Source: Neelides folsomi
Lineage: Eukaryota > Arthropoda > Collembola > Neelipleona > Neelidae
Direction of reading: 5' to 3'
Length of the DNA: 55,584 nucleotides
NCBI GenBank assembly: GCA_034687125.1
Contig: JAQGBZ010000393.1
Location: forward strand, 1 to 55,584
Positions 36,286 to 49,196 of the stretch are shown here, piece after piece. Every line of letters begins with the position of its first letter. The stretch's first letter is position 1. The translations under genes and the position numbers were made by a program. Under the pieces are notes generated by a model. It searched no databases. It was not told the DNA's origin and was given only the letters and a program-made list of their open reading frames with translations.

Positions 36286-38320
36286 ATAAGGATTTATTTA
36301 TTAGATGTCAATAGTAATTTTATAATTAACAAATTAATTATATTATGGTTCAATGTGCACATTTTGGTTAACACTTAACACATAACTAAATATTAAATAT
36401 ATAAGTACATATTTACAAAAGTGACATGTAATATTAAGTATATTTAATCCAAAAATTTAAACTACATATACAAATGTAACAATCCAATATTTATGATTAT
36501 ATGCAAATATAAATTGCAAATAAACATTTTAATACCAATATTTTTTATTTGGATATTCATTAATTCATTACAAAGTTTACTATTTAATTGAGCAGATCAA
36601 ACTTTCTAATGTACAGAAACAGACACCTTAAAATGGCTTGAAGACATGACATTTACTAATTTTCTAGGAAGGCTTGCGACTGTTCGTGTTATTCTATTCA
36701 GTAACAATTATCGTTCATAGTTTATGACTACATGGCCATACATGGGATGACAAAGTAGATCTCTAATGTGGAAATCTTCTTCTAATTGTGGAAAAAGGAG
36801 AGATTAACCGTAATAAGATGAAGAAAGTGACATTACAAACAAAGCCTCAATTTATTCCTTATGAGGAATCTTGATTTATTTAATATTCCTTGATATTCCT
36901 CCCATTGTCGTCATCAACATCAGATAATCTCTATAAAATATTGTAGGTCTGTCCACAGTAAGCAATAAACTATATTGAATAGATATCATTTTGAAATATT
37001 TATTAATTACATCAATGATTTTGTATTATATTTTCAATTAATTTATATTTTTTATCTTTAATTTCAATAATATAATAATAAATACGTATGCATCATATTT
37101 GAATTAATGAATTGGGAATCTACAAGAAGCAACAAGAGGTATAATTAAGGATAAATTTATAAAGACAATTTAAAAGAAATAATGTGTCTCGACTTGGAAT
37201 GTTATTTCTTATTAGTACCAATTTTAATTCAATTCAGAAGATGATGATGACTGATGATGAGGTAATATAGTGAGCAGGCTGGTATGGTAGTGTGGTTGAT
37301 CCCCTTTAGGAATTCATCCCTCTCCTCCATTCCTCCCTCACTTCCCTTAGTTGGCCTTCGTCCAACTCGTTCATTCCTCCGAGACAAAAAATCTCAAAGT
37401 TGAAAATACATTGAAGGGGGATTTAACAGAGGATGTCGTCACCACACCCTCTTATTAACCATTTGACTTTTAACTCCACATGTTCAATTCTTATAACTAT
37501 TTATTTCATTTTAAACCGCTTGAATTATTATTATTGTTTCGTTCTGTTTCTGTTCAATTTCTAAGAATTGATTCCTGAAAAGTTAAACCACAGACGTTTT
37601 TCTTGCTATAATTATAAGGACCTAATTATTTTATCAGCGTGAATAAAATATACAGTGTAATGTAATGTGCAATTTTGCAGTGTACAATATATATCGGTCC
37701 CTAATTTTACCAGTTATCGCCTGTAAAGGAAGTTAGCAAATACATATTTTGTATATGCAAACATTTATATAATAATATTATAACTTATCTTCGTACTTAC
37801 ATGTCAGTATATGTAAGCACGAGAGAACTTGACTCTTAAAATGTGTAAACATAAAAATTGTCATTTGTAAACAAGAAATCGGAGAGTTACTATACGTAGC
37901 TGTTACAAATGTAGTCTGATTTTGATAGATACATTAATTTACCATGTGATCAGTTGATGAGATTGTACTTTTGTATATTCTTTTTCTTTATCTTAAAGTC
38001 AAAGGGCAAGTGACACTTATACAAGACATATAATATATACATCAATAACAATTAAATTGTAAATACAACATTTCTTACGTGTTCTATGGTATACTATTTA
38101 AAGAGATGGAATACTAGATATCACTCTGAATGGAATCTGAAGAACGTTTTAAGTTTAGTCAATAATAAAGATTATATTTATCGTTTATATCAAGATCCTT
38201 ATTTTAAATTTTAATCAAAATCGGTTGGAAGTTTATTTAAAAAATGAGTGTTAATTGTCTAATAATACATTGTATTTTCCTTAATAATATTTGTAATTAG
38301 TAGGTTAATAATTTGATAAG
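36286..38320. other. Intergenic, nothing recognised
   Basis: Two kilobases of AT-rich spacer. A short stretch at 37290-37400 is less AT-rich, but it has no long frame or known motif. Confidence 0.5.
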
Positions 38321-41093
38321 ATGGGAAGTGTTGTACATGCTGCATCTGGACTTCTTGGTAATAAAAATATTAATTTTTACATTATTGTCAACCATATGAT
38401 TATATTTAAAAAATCCAAAATTAATCTCTTGAAATACTATTTTTCTATCTTTACAATAGCTAAAAGTTTCCTTAGCCGGACGGAAAATCTAGAATCAGAA
38501 GAGGAACAGCCAGATAATGAAAACTGTATGGAGCTTTAAAAATTAAATACTATTTATTAATAAAATTTTCCAAAACATTAGATAATTCGGAAGTATTAAA
38601 AACTTGGAAGAAGATCGCACACACTACAAATCACTCATTCCGAGAATGCACCATAGAAATGTTAGAATTTCTTGTTGGATACAGTTTGTTCCTCACTGAA
38701 GTGATTACTGGATATTTAAATGGAGACTTGGGAGAAGCTAATGCAACTTTGATTTTCTTCATTCTCTCTTCAACTGTCGTAGTCCTTCTCGAATATAACA
38801 AGTATTTTAATATATACCATATTTTTACATATTTTTAATTGTTAAATAGAATTTATAAAATGATTTATAATTTCAATATAATTTCAATAAATAATTGATA
38901 ATTAACATCATATATTATTTAGTGTTTTAAGCAATCCTGGTGGGTATGGATCATTTGAGAAGAATTGGTATATGCTCGTATATAAATTATTTTGCAACTT
39001 GACTCCATTTAAATTATTCGAGTGAGTATTCTACAAATTTTACTGAATTTAATTTAATTTAATTAAATTTATTTATGTAATTAGATATCACCATATTACC
39101 ATATTAGAACAATATCAAAAAATTTAATATATACGTAAAAAATTTAAAATAATATTGATTTTAAAAAATTATAATATGTTACATTACGAAGTTACTACAT
39201 TATTTATTTTTCAGAATTTGGAGAATTCACAAACAAAATGAATCTGACGAAAAAGAAATTATCAAAGTCTCTAAACTTCACCCAAATATAAATCCAACCA
39301 AGTAATAATTTACGAATTAATTAAATTAATAAATAATGGAAGAATATTTATAAGCTATTTGTTAATTTATGAATCAATTTTTAGGAAATCAATATTGAAA
39401 TTAATTGAAATCCGGAGACGGAATTTAGAAAAGACTGGGTTTGATTATAAGGAAGCTTTTATCAATGACATCCCAATGGGACTCATTCAGTTCTATTTTA
39501 TGTTCCAGTCAAACAAACTTGTCAAAATTTGCCAAATTGGAGATTGTAAGCTTTAAATAAACTTTGTAGATACCTATTGTATATATAGATACACCTATTG
39601 TAAATCAATCTTATAAAATTATTTCGGCACCTGATCAAATCAATAGCTGGTGTAATTTACTCTAACAGAAGTAATTAACTTTTATATTACTATTGTGTTA
39701 ATAATTTTTATTGGTTACAATTAGGTACGAGCTTATTACTTATAATCAAGCCATTTTACACAGCTTGCATGAAGGATGCAAAGTACTCTCTAGCCATAAC
39801 AAACTATAAGAAATCTGAGCATTTCTTTGATTTTCAACAATCGAAATACCAAAGATTTTTCAATTTGGAAACTAAACATGATTCTTTGGTTCTAAAATTT
39901 ATTCATTACTTCCTCTTTTTGGGTAATTTTTTCACTATTTTATTAAATACTTTATATGTTTGTTACTACCAATTGGTATATGGTACATAGAAGATGTTAT
40001 TATTAAAATCTTATCTCATTCAAAATTTTGTTTTTCTCTAGTACAACGATTTTATTTGGTTGGATTTGCGTTAACTATTCATGGATCAGTAGCAATTGGT
40101 GTTATTATTGTTATTTTAATTACTCAGTGGCTTCTACTTCGTTGTTTTCCAATTCTTCGTTCAAACTTTGAAAATCCGCCATTAGGAGTCTCAACAAAGT
40201 TGTCTTACTTCGTCGACCGCCTTGTCAATTTATTTTCACCAACCATGTTGAATTTTGATTTTTTTAAATGTTCATTTCCATTTTGGTTCTCTCTCTACCA
40301 TTGTTTACCCTATGCAGCCTCTTTGTGTCTTATTGTAACAAGCGGATATTTTATAAAATTAAACCCAAATGGCGATTCAAATATTCCGCCACTCAGCAAT
40401 TGTACCGAAACTCCAATATCATCTTCTAGCTTTTTCTCGATAATCAACACGTTTCAGCATTTTGTATTTATAGCTCAAGAAATAATTTCAAGCCATGTTG
40501 TGACCTACAAAGACTTCTTCAGTGCATTTAGTGTTCTTTTGGGGACATTTATAATTTTCCTCTCTTACTCTTTCATTTACTCTCTCATTATTCGAGTTTA
40601 TCATAAAGAGTTTAATCGGAGATTCCCGGTTCAAGTTGCATTTGACTATTTTAAGCCCATTTTTGAGGAAAATTGGAGCGATGGTACTGGACTTGAACGG
40701 AAAATGATATTGGCATTTATAATTATTAAAGATAGTGAGTTTGAAAAAATCTCAAATAAATCAACGCGAAGAAACGAAAAATATTTGAGTATTTTAGACG
40801 AAGCCATTGTTCAAGCACTTCATAAAATATTAATGAAGAATTTAACGCGTGATTTGAATGAACGATTTGAATGTTCAGAACAAGGAGTTGAAACTGCAAT
40901 GAATAATTTCAAAGGAAATTTCACATTAGAAGAACTTCAACAAGAGCAAGTTCAATTGGGGCTAAATTATCTCTTCAATAACTTTCCAGACCTAATGAGC
41001 AAAATGAGTTCTTTTCGAATTTCAAAAATCCTCAATATCCTCGATAAATCAATTATTCGGGATGATGAAGATCGAATTCTGGAAAATTATTAA
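38321..41093 (+). CDS. XK-related-like polytopic membrane protein
   Basis: Eight exons: 38321-38357, 38460-38525, 38582-38801, 38923-39021, 39215-39301, 39385-39545, 39725-39922 and 39991-41093, giving 656 residues. The pattern of the first membrane hairpin (FLTEVITGYLNGDLGEANAT then LIFFILSSTVVVLL) resembles the XKR D..TD...y..Gd...a.lTl.f...Ps signature. AFINDIPMGLIQFYFMFQ matches the XKR E.f.E..PQL.LQ.Y signature in layout. Several more helices follow, then a soluble tail of about 160 residues with no recognised domain. XKR proteins include caspase-activated lipid scramblases; the charged residues are poorly kept here, so function is open. The 68-base intron 39923-39990 is required to join two frames. 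Confidence 0.6.
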
Positions 41094-42685
41094 TTTTTGT
41101 GTGGGTAACAATATCGACTTGTAATAATAAAATAAATCTTATTCCTTATAATATAATATAAATAAATAAATATTTACAGTGCATCATGACATTTAATACA
41201 TATTAAGTAGAGTTGGTAGAGCACATAATCCATATATGTTTAATTTAATACCATACAATTATTATAGTTATTATATTCTAACTTATTCCATTAAGATTAT
41301 TACCGAGCACGTTTTTGTACTAACAATGAGTAATTCAAGTTTTGAATCGCTTTTCATTGTCATTATGTTATTTAATTTGATTTAAAATCACTCCAAAATT
41401 AAAGGCCATAAATATGTACTGACTTTCAATATTCATAATTAATTAGACTTTATTGCTAGCATCATCAAAAGCTGGGTAAAAATTATTTTAAAAGTGATCA
41501 AGTTTTCTAACAAGTAGGTATGCACAGTATATGTATGATATATTCTACAATATAATATACAATATAATAACGATAACATTTAGAGTAAGTTTAATAAATT
41601 TTGTGATTATAATATAGAATTTTGTAGATAATTTTAAATAATAATAGTAAGTGAGAGAATTAACTATCGAAAATAACCTTCAAATAAGTTCCATCAGCTT
41701 TCTGTAGATGTGTTTAATAATAGATTATATCTATCGATTTTATATATTAAAGGTAAAATTTGAATTATTTATGATTTTTTCTGCTTTAATAATACTTGAT
41801 AAAATAATTTATTCACCTTGAATTGATTGTGTAAAGAGTTTTATAACTTTAATGTAGTAGTACGTATGTACTATACATATAGGCATAATGCTCGTATAGG
41901 TATTCACATTCAAGTAAAATTAAAAGAACAAAGTTCACTTGTTAACACTTGTATCCACATTTATATTGTCAATTCAAATGCAAAATTGCAATAAATAAAT
42001 AGTGATTATTTTTGTTCTAAACCGATTTTATGGTTAATATGAAAATTAACACCATTGCATTCGGAATACCTTTAATAATTGATAAGAATTTTTAATATCC
42101 TTACTTCTTTACAAAGTCGAAATATATGGTAGGTAAATTCTATAACAGTAGCAAATAATAACTAGCATTAAAATAATTTATATAAAAACATCATAAAACA
42201 TAGCATATTATGTTAGTATTACAATATATGTATTACATTAAATTATATTTATTAAATTTTCAATGTGAACTTTTCAAACAATTGTAAGTATACAAAATCA
42301 TTTAAAGGTAAAAAGTATATTATCTAATATTTACAAGACATAAATATAACAGTACTTAGTGTATAAGTATGCGTGATACAACTTAAATACATCACTATAT
42401 GATAAGATAATGTTTGTAACAAAAACAGTCAAAAATTAGAGCAGATAAATAGTGGTCATGAAACAAACAACACTAAACTAAAATGAGCTTATAATTTTTT
42501 ACACAAACAATCGGGAAAAATTGACTGGGAATATAAAAACCAGGTAATGATAATTTTCCTTGTTTAGCCACAATAGGAAACGTTAAAATTAAACATAAAA
42601 ATTTATATATACCTAATTCGGGAAATATCTTTAATAGAATAATATACGAATACATTATGTAATGTAGTTTAGGTAATGTAATATA

Positions 42686-42761
42686 CAGGTTGGGTCATAA
42701 GTATCTTTATTTTTTAAATAAATAATTATATAAAAAAGAAAGAAACTTATGGCGCAACCTG
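42686..42761. mobile_element. 76-bp mariner-type MITE
   Basis: The ends are CAGGTTGGGTCATAAGTATC and (inverted) CAGGTTGCGCCATAAGTTTC. TA lies on both flanks (42684-42685 and 42762-42763). The sequence is little more than two mariner-like terminal repeats. Confidence 0.75.
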
Positions 42762-43406
42762 TACATGAATATAGTCTTGTGTAAATATGAGTACAAAATA
42801 CATATTGTACACTGTACATAACAACATAACGTATGACTTGGAATATGAAGGATTCTTTATGGAAAATCACTTTTGTAGGTTGAATATTATTGTATAATTT
42901 CATACTAGGATATAATAATACAGGAATACCATTTTTGATGAAATAGTATTTTATAGATGACCTTTTACATTATACTAGACAATATTCAGCATAATACTGT
43001 TATGTGAGCTTTTTCACAAAAGATAAAATCACAGTATTAGACAAATAGTATAATTAGGTGACAAATAAGCCATCGTTATATCAATTTGTTGAGTAAACTA
43101 TCAGTTTTTGTTTAGTTAATCTTACGGAATTATAGAATTCGGAGTGGTGTAATATTATATATTATGCACATTCACAAATTTAAAGGTATAAAATATACAT
43201 TAATATTTACCATTAGTAATGGACCATTACTAATATTTAAGTGGACTATTAATCCATACTATTAATAAAATTGCTTTTTGTAAATCTTAAATCAAAACAT
43301 TTAAATTTATATTGCCATTATTATGAATAGTATTGTTATTAAGCATATTTAGACTGCTGAACAAATCATTTTTTGATTTGACTGTGATATGGCAAGTACC
43401 TACAAG

Positions 43407-43520
43407 GTTTCCACTTAATAAGTAAACAATGGAGTATCAAACTATGCGAAAAATAACAAAAATTTCTATGGATTTCCATATCATTTCCAATATCCCTATG
43501 TTTATTTATTAAGTGGAAAC
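43407..43520. mobile_element. 114-bp hairpin MITE, relative of 32210-32323
   Basis: The arms read GTTTCCACTTAATAA(G/A)TAAACA at both ends in inverted order. The length equals that of the 32210-32323 hairpin. CTATGGATTTC(T/C)ATAT and TATCCCTATGT are shared with it, while the outer arms have diverged. Confidence 0.6.
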
Positions 43521-43923
43521 ATTATGTATAGTTTTGTATGTAGGATATGTATAACATGCTTTTCATATTTAATATGCAATTTATAGAGATATCATATACA
43601 GGTAGTATAATGAAATAACGATATATGTAGGTATGTACATACTTGAACTCTAATGTTTATTGGCATTTTAATTTAAATGTACACTTATCTGCAAATGTAA
43701 CAATATAATGAGTATTTAATTGTAAATGAATGCGAAAGCCTTATCACTCGCCATATTTATACTCTTATTAGATGATTGTGCTTAATAATTAATACATGGA
43801 AATATATTGCAGAACTTAATGTGAGGAGGAATATAAAAAGAATATATTAGGGACTGATGGACGTGAATTGAATGGCACAATCAACCATTTAGATTAACGA
43901 AAAGTATGTAAGTAGTTGCATCA

Positions 43924-43932
43924 TATATAAAG
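43924..43932 (+). promoter_or_regulatory. TATA box upstream of the GT31 gene
   Basis: TATATAAAG at 43924 predicts transcription from about 43955, about 490 bases before the ATG at 44446. Confidence 0.35.
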
Positions 43933-44445
43933 AGGAAGAGCTGCTCTATTGACGAAAACACACTTTTTATTAATCAAACAAGTGTTTTTCCGTCTCCTGC
44001 CTTGCATAATTTAAAATCTTACATCAAATCCAACAAATTTCCATGATCCACTTCCAGAGAGAAATTCGATTATTAATCCGTTAGTAGTTATTCATCCTCA
44101 CGTATAGATTAGAAATTGATAAGGTCAAAATCTAAAATGACAGCGAAGCATGCATTATTTTTATTTACCACTTTTACGAGAGGTTTTAAATTCTAGGTCC
44201 TTAATATTAAATATTATATATTTTTATATTTGAATAATTTGAAATGTGGTTTGAATATGGAATCCATTATCAAATGACAGTACAAAAGAAACAGAGGACT
44301 AGAATACTACATAAAAATGTATAAATAAAGTGACATTGAATTTAAATTTGTTTAGAAATATCAAGGATGTTTGTCCAAATAAAACTTTGTCCATAGTTCA
44401 AAGAAAAGTCCAAAGAAATCTTTTCAATATACAAATTATTTGAAT

Positions 44446-45957
44446 ATGCAGACATTGAATATTAAATCAACCAACTTTCTGTCAAATAAGGTAATAAATT
44501 CATATATACATAATTATACATAATATTCATATATTTCATTCATTCATATATAGATATATGAATGAATGAAACTTTATTATTTTTTTAATGTTAGGTAAAT
44601 TGTTTTGAATGTTTTAAATCTATAATTTTTAATTGAAATACCTTTTTAATTAATTAAGTTTCGAATACTGCTCATATTTTTGCTCGCAATTTCATTAATC
44701 ACTCTTGTCAATTTGAACAATGGTCCAATCGAAATAATGATCCAGCATAACTATAAGTTACTTTTAAATACTGGTGGACAACAATCAGAAGAATTCACTG
44801 TAAAAAACAAAATTAATTCTTCAATACCAACTATTATCTACCCAAATAGAAAACCCATTTGTTGGGATTACAGCAACATGACGGAAAATTATGGAAATGG
44901 CCATAGGGTGATAATAACTTTTATTCATTCTGCTCGAGGAAATTTTGACGCTCGTGAAGGAATCCGGAAAACTTGGGGTTCAATGAAAAAATATAAGAAT
45001 TTCGACTTTGATCTCATATTTGTGATAGGAAAAGAAAAAAATGGTTCCATTGAAGAAGATCAATTAAACTTAGCCATTAAAGAAGAATCTGAAAATAATG
45101 GAGATATTCTATTAGGAAGTTTCATTGACTCTTATAGAAATTTAACATATAAGCATCTAAGTGGGTACAAATGGATTATTGAAGAATGCCCAATGGCTAA
45201 CTACATTATAAAAGTAATTAAAATATTAATTATAAAATAAATATTATACTATAATACTACTATACTTTACAATACTCTACATGCATACATAGTGTAAAAT
45301 TAGATTTATATTCAATAAATTTTCATATATTTAATATTAACATTGCATGTATTGTAATTTTCAACATGTTTACAGGCTGACGACGATGTTTTTTTCAATT
45401 TGCAAAATGGACTAAAAATTATTTCAGACGTCGACACTCACAATTCTAAAAATCCAAGTAACCCATTTTCTATCTTTGGATGTTACTGGACTGGACAAAT
45501 TACCAATCTTGATAGAAATCTTAAAAATAAAAGAGGAGTTTCCAAGGAAGAATTCCCAATTTCGAGGATTCCTCCTTATTGTTATGGAGCTTTGTATGGA
45601 CTCACCATAGAAGCAGCGAAAAACATTTATTCAGTGCGAACCTCTTTGCCTTATCTGTTCATCGATGATGTGTTTGTCACAGGTTTTCTTAGAGAAGAAT
45701 ATGAAAAAATGAGTAATTCATCATTGAAATATTATGGAGATAGCAGTGGTAACAAAGTTTTAATAGATGGAGAAGTAGAAGAATTCAGTTTTGACAATAT
45801 TTGCAAGGAGAATTCCTCTCAGGTCTTTCAATTGAAAGGAAAAAAGGACAAGTCGAGTATTTTTACAATAAATTCGATATTAGCCCTGTCGGTTCCCAGA
45901 ATTAATATTATATCTCATATGAGTTGTTTATGGTCCAGAATTGCTAATCAACTTTAA
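44446..45957 (+). CDS. Beta-1,3-galactosyltransferase-like GT31 enzyme
   Basis: Three exons: 44446-44490, 44659-45213 and 45376-45957, giving 393 residues. It has type II topology, with a short cytosolic tail, a helix (FRILLIFLLAISLITLVNL, about 16-34), a stem, then a GT31 domain. Visible family motifs are REGIRKTWGS (about 115-123), FDLIFVIG, GDILLGSFIDSYRNLTYKHL, the metal-binding ADDDVFFN (about 201-208), SRIPPYCYGALYGL and FIDDVFVTGFL. This family moves galactose or GlcNAc from UDP to beta-1,3 linkages in Golgi glycans. The acceptor is unknown. The first exon was added because its 15 codons join in phase and give a cytosolic tail. A paralogue, now broken, lies at 50051-51013. Confidence 0.87.
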
Positions 45958-46014
45958 TTCCTGATACTTATTTTTATATTATAGAATTAACTATACCTTA
46001 TTCGATTCGGTGGC

Positions 46015-47406
46015 GATTCATTCCCATTTTTTCATTCCCCGACAATTCATTCCCAGTTATACACTAACAAGTTATTCATTCCAAAACAACTCACTCCTGC
46101 GACAATTAATTCCTATCTTATTTATTCCCGCGAAAATTCATTCCTAGTTTAACCATTCCACGAAAACTCATTCTTAGTTTAATCATTCCCTCAAAAATTA
46201 ACTTTATCTCATTCCCGTGTTTTTTTAAATCAAATATTACCTATATGTATATGTGTGTATACGAGAGGCAAAACCATTCCATTTCTTAGTCCGTGAATCA
46301 CATACAATTGAGTAAATAAATGAGGCGAAGATTTGAACGTCCCGTCAGAGAACCATTGCTCACATTGTGACAAAATGTCAAGATTTTCAATCGTAGCAAA
46401 CATAATTATTCTTCTTGGTAATTTGTTTTTTTCTGAGTCATAAAATAGAAATTGTTTCCCAGATAAAGTATATTTAAAATTGTCAGGAATGTCGAGTTCA
46501 TTTAGCGAAGTAGGATTTGTCGGAAAAGTTTCGCATCTTATTCGTTGAACAGTTCTTTTTATGGAATCAATTTTAGGCAAAATAGCGGCAACTCCATGGT
46601 CCATGTTAGCACATCCTAATGCTACAACTGCTTTTGTATTTTCCGTGGTTGTTGCCGCCAATGAAAATATCATTTCTTTGGTTTTTATAGCTGATATTTT
46701 TATGGGATCCGCAATATGAATATGAATATCTGAGTGCTTTATGACATCATCTTCGTTTGAATGACATCTTCCTTTGCATTTGAATTTTGTTGTAGCTTCT
46801 GTGCATTTCCAAATATATATATTTCATTCGCTCCTCTTTTATGGAAAATAAATGTAAACCCTTCGTGAATTAAAAGACGTTTTCCTCGTTCGATTTTTGA
46901 ATACATAAGTCAAAGGCATCTTCAATTAAATAGATATATATTAATATATTTAATATTACATAATTATTAAATACATAATTAATTAATTCAAATACCTAGA
47001 ATATTCCATGTACAATATTTTAGTAATGTGTTAATTTGAAAAGTGTTTTGTATGTTTATCATAATTATTGTTTTTTAATGTTTTGTGTCACTTTATCATG
47101 TATTCAAAAGAGAATGAGTAAAATGCTTTACATCATAAATAAATAGTGTATCCTTCTATTTATAAATTCTTAAAATACCATAAGATTAAAAATTAGTTTG
47201 GGAATTATTAGTCTTGAATATGAATAGTTTGGGCATGAATAGCTCGGGTATGAATTGTATTAGGAATGTTTAGTCAAGGTATGAGTTGTAATGGCAATAT
47301 ATAGCTGGGAATGATTAGGCATATTAATGAATAACTTGGGTATGAATATCTTAGGAATCAACTACTGGGAATGAATTGTCGGGCATGAGATGATGGGAAT
47401 GGTTAA
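46015..47406 (-). mobile_element. MULE-like transposon with tandem-repeat inverted termini
   Basis: The left end (46015-46210) is built of degenerate units around ATTCATTCCC. The right end (about 47203-47406) has the inverted units GGGAATGAAT. The outermost pair, CTGGGAATGAATTGTCGGG, matches closely in both ends. Between them lies a decayed FLYWCH-MULE gene. Long termini made of short repeats recall foldback-type MULEs. The element sits directly downstream of the intact GT31 gene. Confidence 0.7.
46208..46856 (-). pseudogene. Decayed FLYWCH / MULE transposase fragment
   Basis: Reading on the minus strand: a FLYWCH zinc-finger region (GFTFIFHKRGANE, then a frameshift in an AT run near 46815, then WKCTEATTKFKCKGRCHSNE and HIHIADP). 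It is followed by SLNELDIPDNFKYTLSGKQF, PRRIIMFATIENLDILSQCE and QWFSDGTFKSSPHLFTQLYV. The last includes the first acidic residue of a MULE DDE core (SDGTFK). The frame ends after GMVLPLVY, so the rest of the DDE domain is missing. This FLYWCH-MULE layout is common in arthropod genomes, often as domesticated genes; the frameshift and truncation argue for a relic here. Confidence 0.75.
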
Positions 47407-47542
47407 CCGTCACGTGCAAGTTCCTCGAAAACGAGGTATAGGCATAGGCCGCATATGTGATATAGCAAAGATATTGAATTGTAACAAGTTTTTTTATTTA
47501 ATATATTTATAAATATATTTTTTGGATGAAATATTTTGCACA

Positions 47543-47736
47543 AAAATTATTGTTGAAACAATATACTAGTCCAGTTTAGAAATGCTATTGACTTTTTTGC
47601 CAAAAGGCGCAGGATATAGTATGAAAGACTCCTATACAACAACACTACAATGCATCTTACTATATCCTGCGCCTTTTGGCAAAAAAGTCAAAAACATTTC
47701 TAAACTGGACTAGTATATTGTTTCAACAATAATTTT
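47543..47736. repeat. 79-bp near-perfect inverted repeat
   Basis: Arms 47543-47621 and 47658-47736 match at about 77 of 79 positions around a 36-base spacer. The arm starts AAAATTATTGTTGAAACAAT and holds TTTTTTGCCAAAAGGCGCAG. No obvious target duplication could be seen at the outer ends. A transcript through it would fold into a long hairpin. Confidence 0.9.
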
Positions 47737-48591
47737 ACACAGTACATAAGATTTTTGATTATATCACAATTAATAATTTTTATTTTTATCGACAAAGTTG
47801 TACTTTAGAAATATTTATAAAATATTAGCATTACACATTCACATAACACAAACATCTATTATTACTTAATATTTATCAGGTTCTTTAATGGGACATTTAT
47901 CACTCAGTTAAATAATTTTGCATTTAAATAATTGTTGAATAAAAAAAGAATTTATAATAGAAATATTTTTTTTAAAAGTTCCTACTTTACAATATGCAGA
48001 GAGATTGCTGCAGGTCAATTGCAAAAATCTTCTGAATAAGTGAATTCCGCTATCCGCTCTACATTCATAATACACAGCCTTAAAATTTCCATGCATTTAT
48101 CCCATTTCTTAGCAACAACACCTACCTGGTTGGAAGGATGGACATACGTATAAAACGTAAATAAAACATAATTATTGACATTATTTAATAAAGTATAGTT
48201 AATATTCTAATATTAGTAATAATATGCAATATGCCGCACAATATTATACTTAGTAGGTATATACACTTAGGTAAATACAATACTGTTTAGTATACTAAAA
48301 TTTTAATTTTGAATTCTATTTAATCAACACGTACACGAACGCAAAGAATAATAATTATTTATTCTTTTCACAATAGTTGCTAGGATTAAGTTTCATCCCT
48401 TGTCTCATATATCTCCAAATTGTGAGTTTATAAACAATTAAGTTCAGTTTATGTGAATGCACTTTGGATTTAAATGAGGAAATTAGGGTTCATTAGCACA
48501 AGTCGTTAATTCTCAGGGTGAGCTTTGACGACTTGAGGAGAGGAGGTAACACGAGGCAGAAATGTGATATTTACTTTTAACTAATTATTGA

Positions 48592-49023
48592 ATGGACAGA
48601 CTATGCTATTCGGGGTACACAAGGTTCGTTTTTTTTATTTTTCATACTATTAAGGATTTGGAATTCATTTTATAACATAATATTAATTAATAAATGTCAA
48701 ATTTGTATAATATTCTTTAGCCCAGTCTACATTTTTTTAATTGTGATTGGAGTTTTAATTGCAATAATTCTAACGGCATTCTTTTGCTACGCACTTTTTA
48801 TCGACAATCCTCGTCATATTATTACTCTCTTGAAGTACAAATGGAATGGAAGAGTCGAGAAATGTAATTCGTAATTAATGAAAAAAAATTATTATCAAAT
48901 TTCTCTAATAATTATGTATGTATAATAATATAATAAATTTCAGTTCCGATTCCAATGATAGATAAATTAGAATCTGGGACCGTAAAAAGAGACACAGTTC
49001 GAGTTTATACAATAAAAGTTTAA
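48592..49023 (+). CDS. Small single-pass membrane protein, 84 residues
   Basis: Three exons: 48592-48623, 48721-48863 and 48944-49023; the phases (2 then 1) agree. It has a short N-terminus (MDRLCYSGYTSP), one strong helix (VYIFLIVIGVLIAIILTAFF), then a basic stretch (LLKYKWNGRVEK) and a short tail ending VRVYTIKV. The basic residues after the helix suggest the C-terminus lies in the cytosol. I recognise no family. The first donor (GTTCGT) is weak, so the first 11 residues are less sure than the rest. It lies between the intact and the broken GT31 copies. Confidence 0.5.
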
Positions 49024-49196
49024 TTAAATTTTATATTAAAATTTTTGCAAAATATATTCAATTATTAATCATTTAATCATAAATATAAAATTACCTTTAC
49101 ATTACTTACTTGTAGGTAGTTATTTATAAATATTTGATAAACTAAATTACATATTTTAATAATATTTATTATGTAAATGGGCATAGAATGAAAGAC

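Larger units (their letters stand above)
41094..43923. other. Intergenic with two small MITEs
   Basis: A 2.8-kb AT-rich spacer. A polyadenylation signal (AATAAAATAAA) for the XKR-like gene lies near 41127. Two MITEs are listed separately; no coding exon was recognised. Confidence 0.5.
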
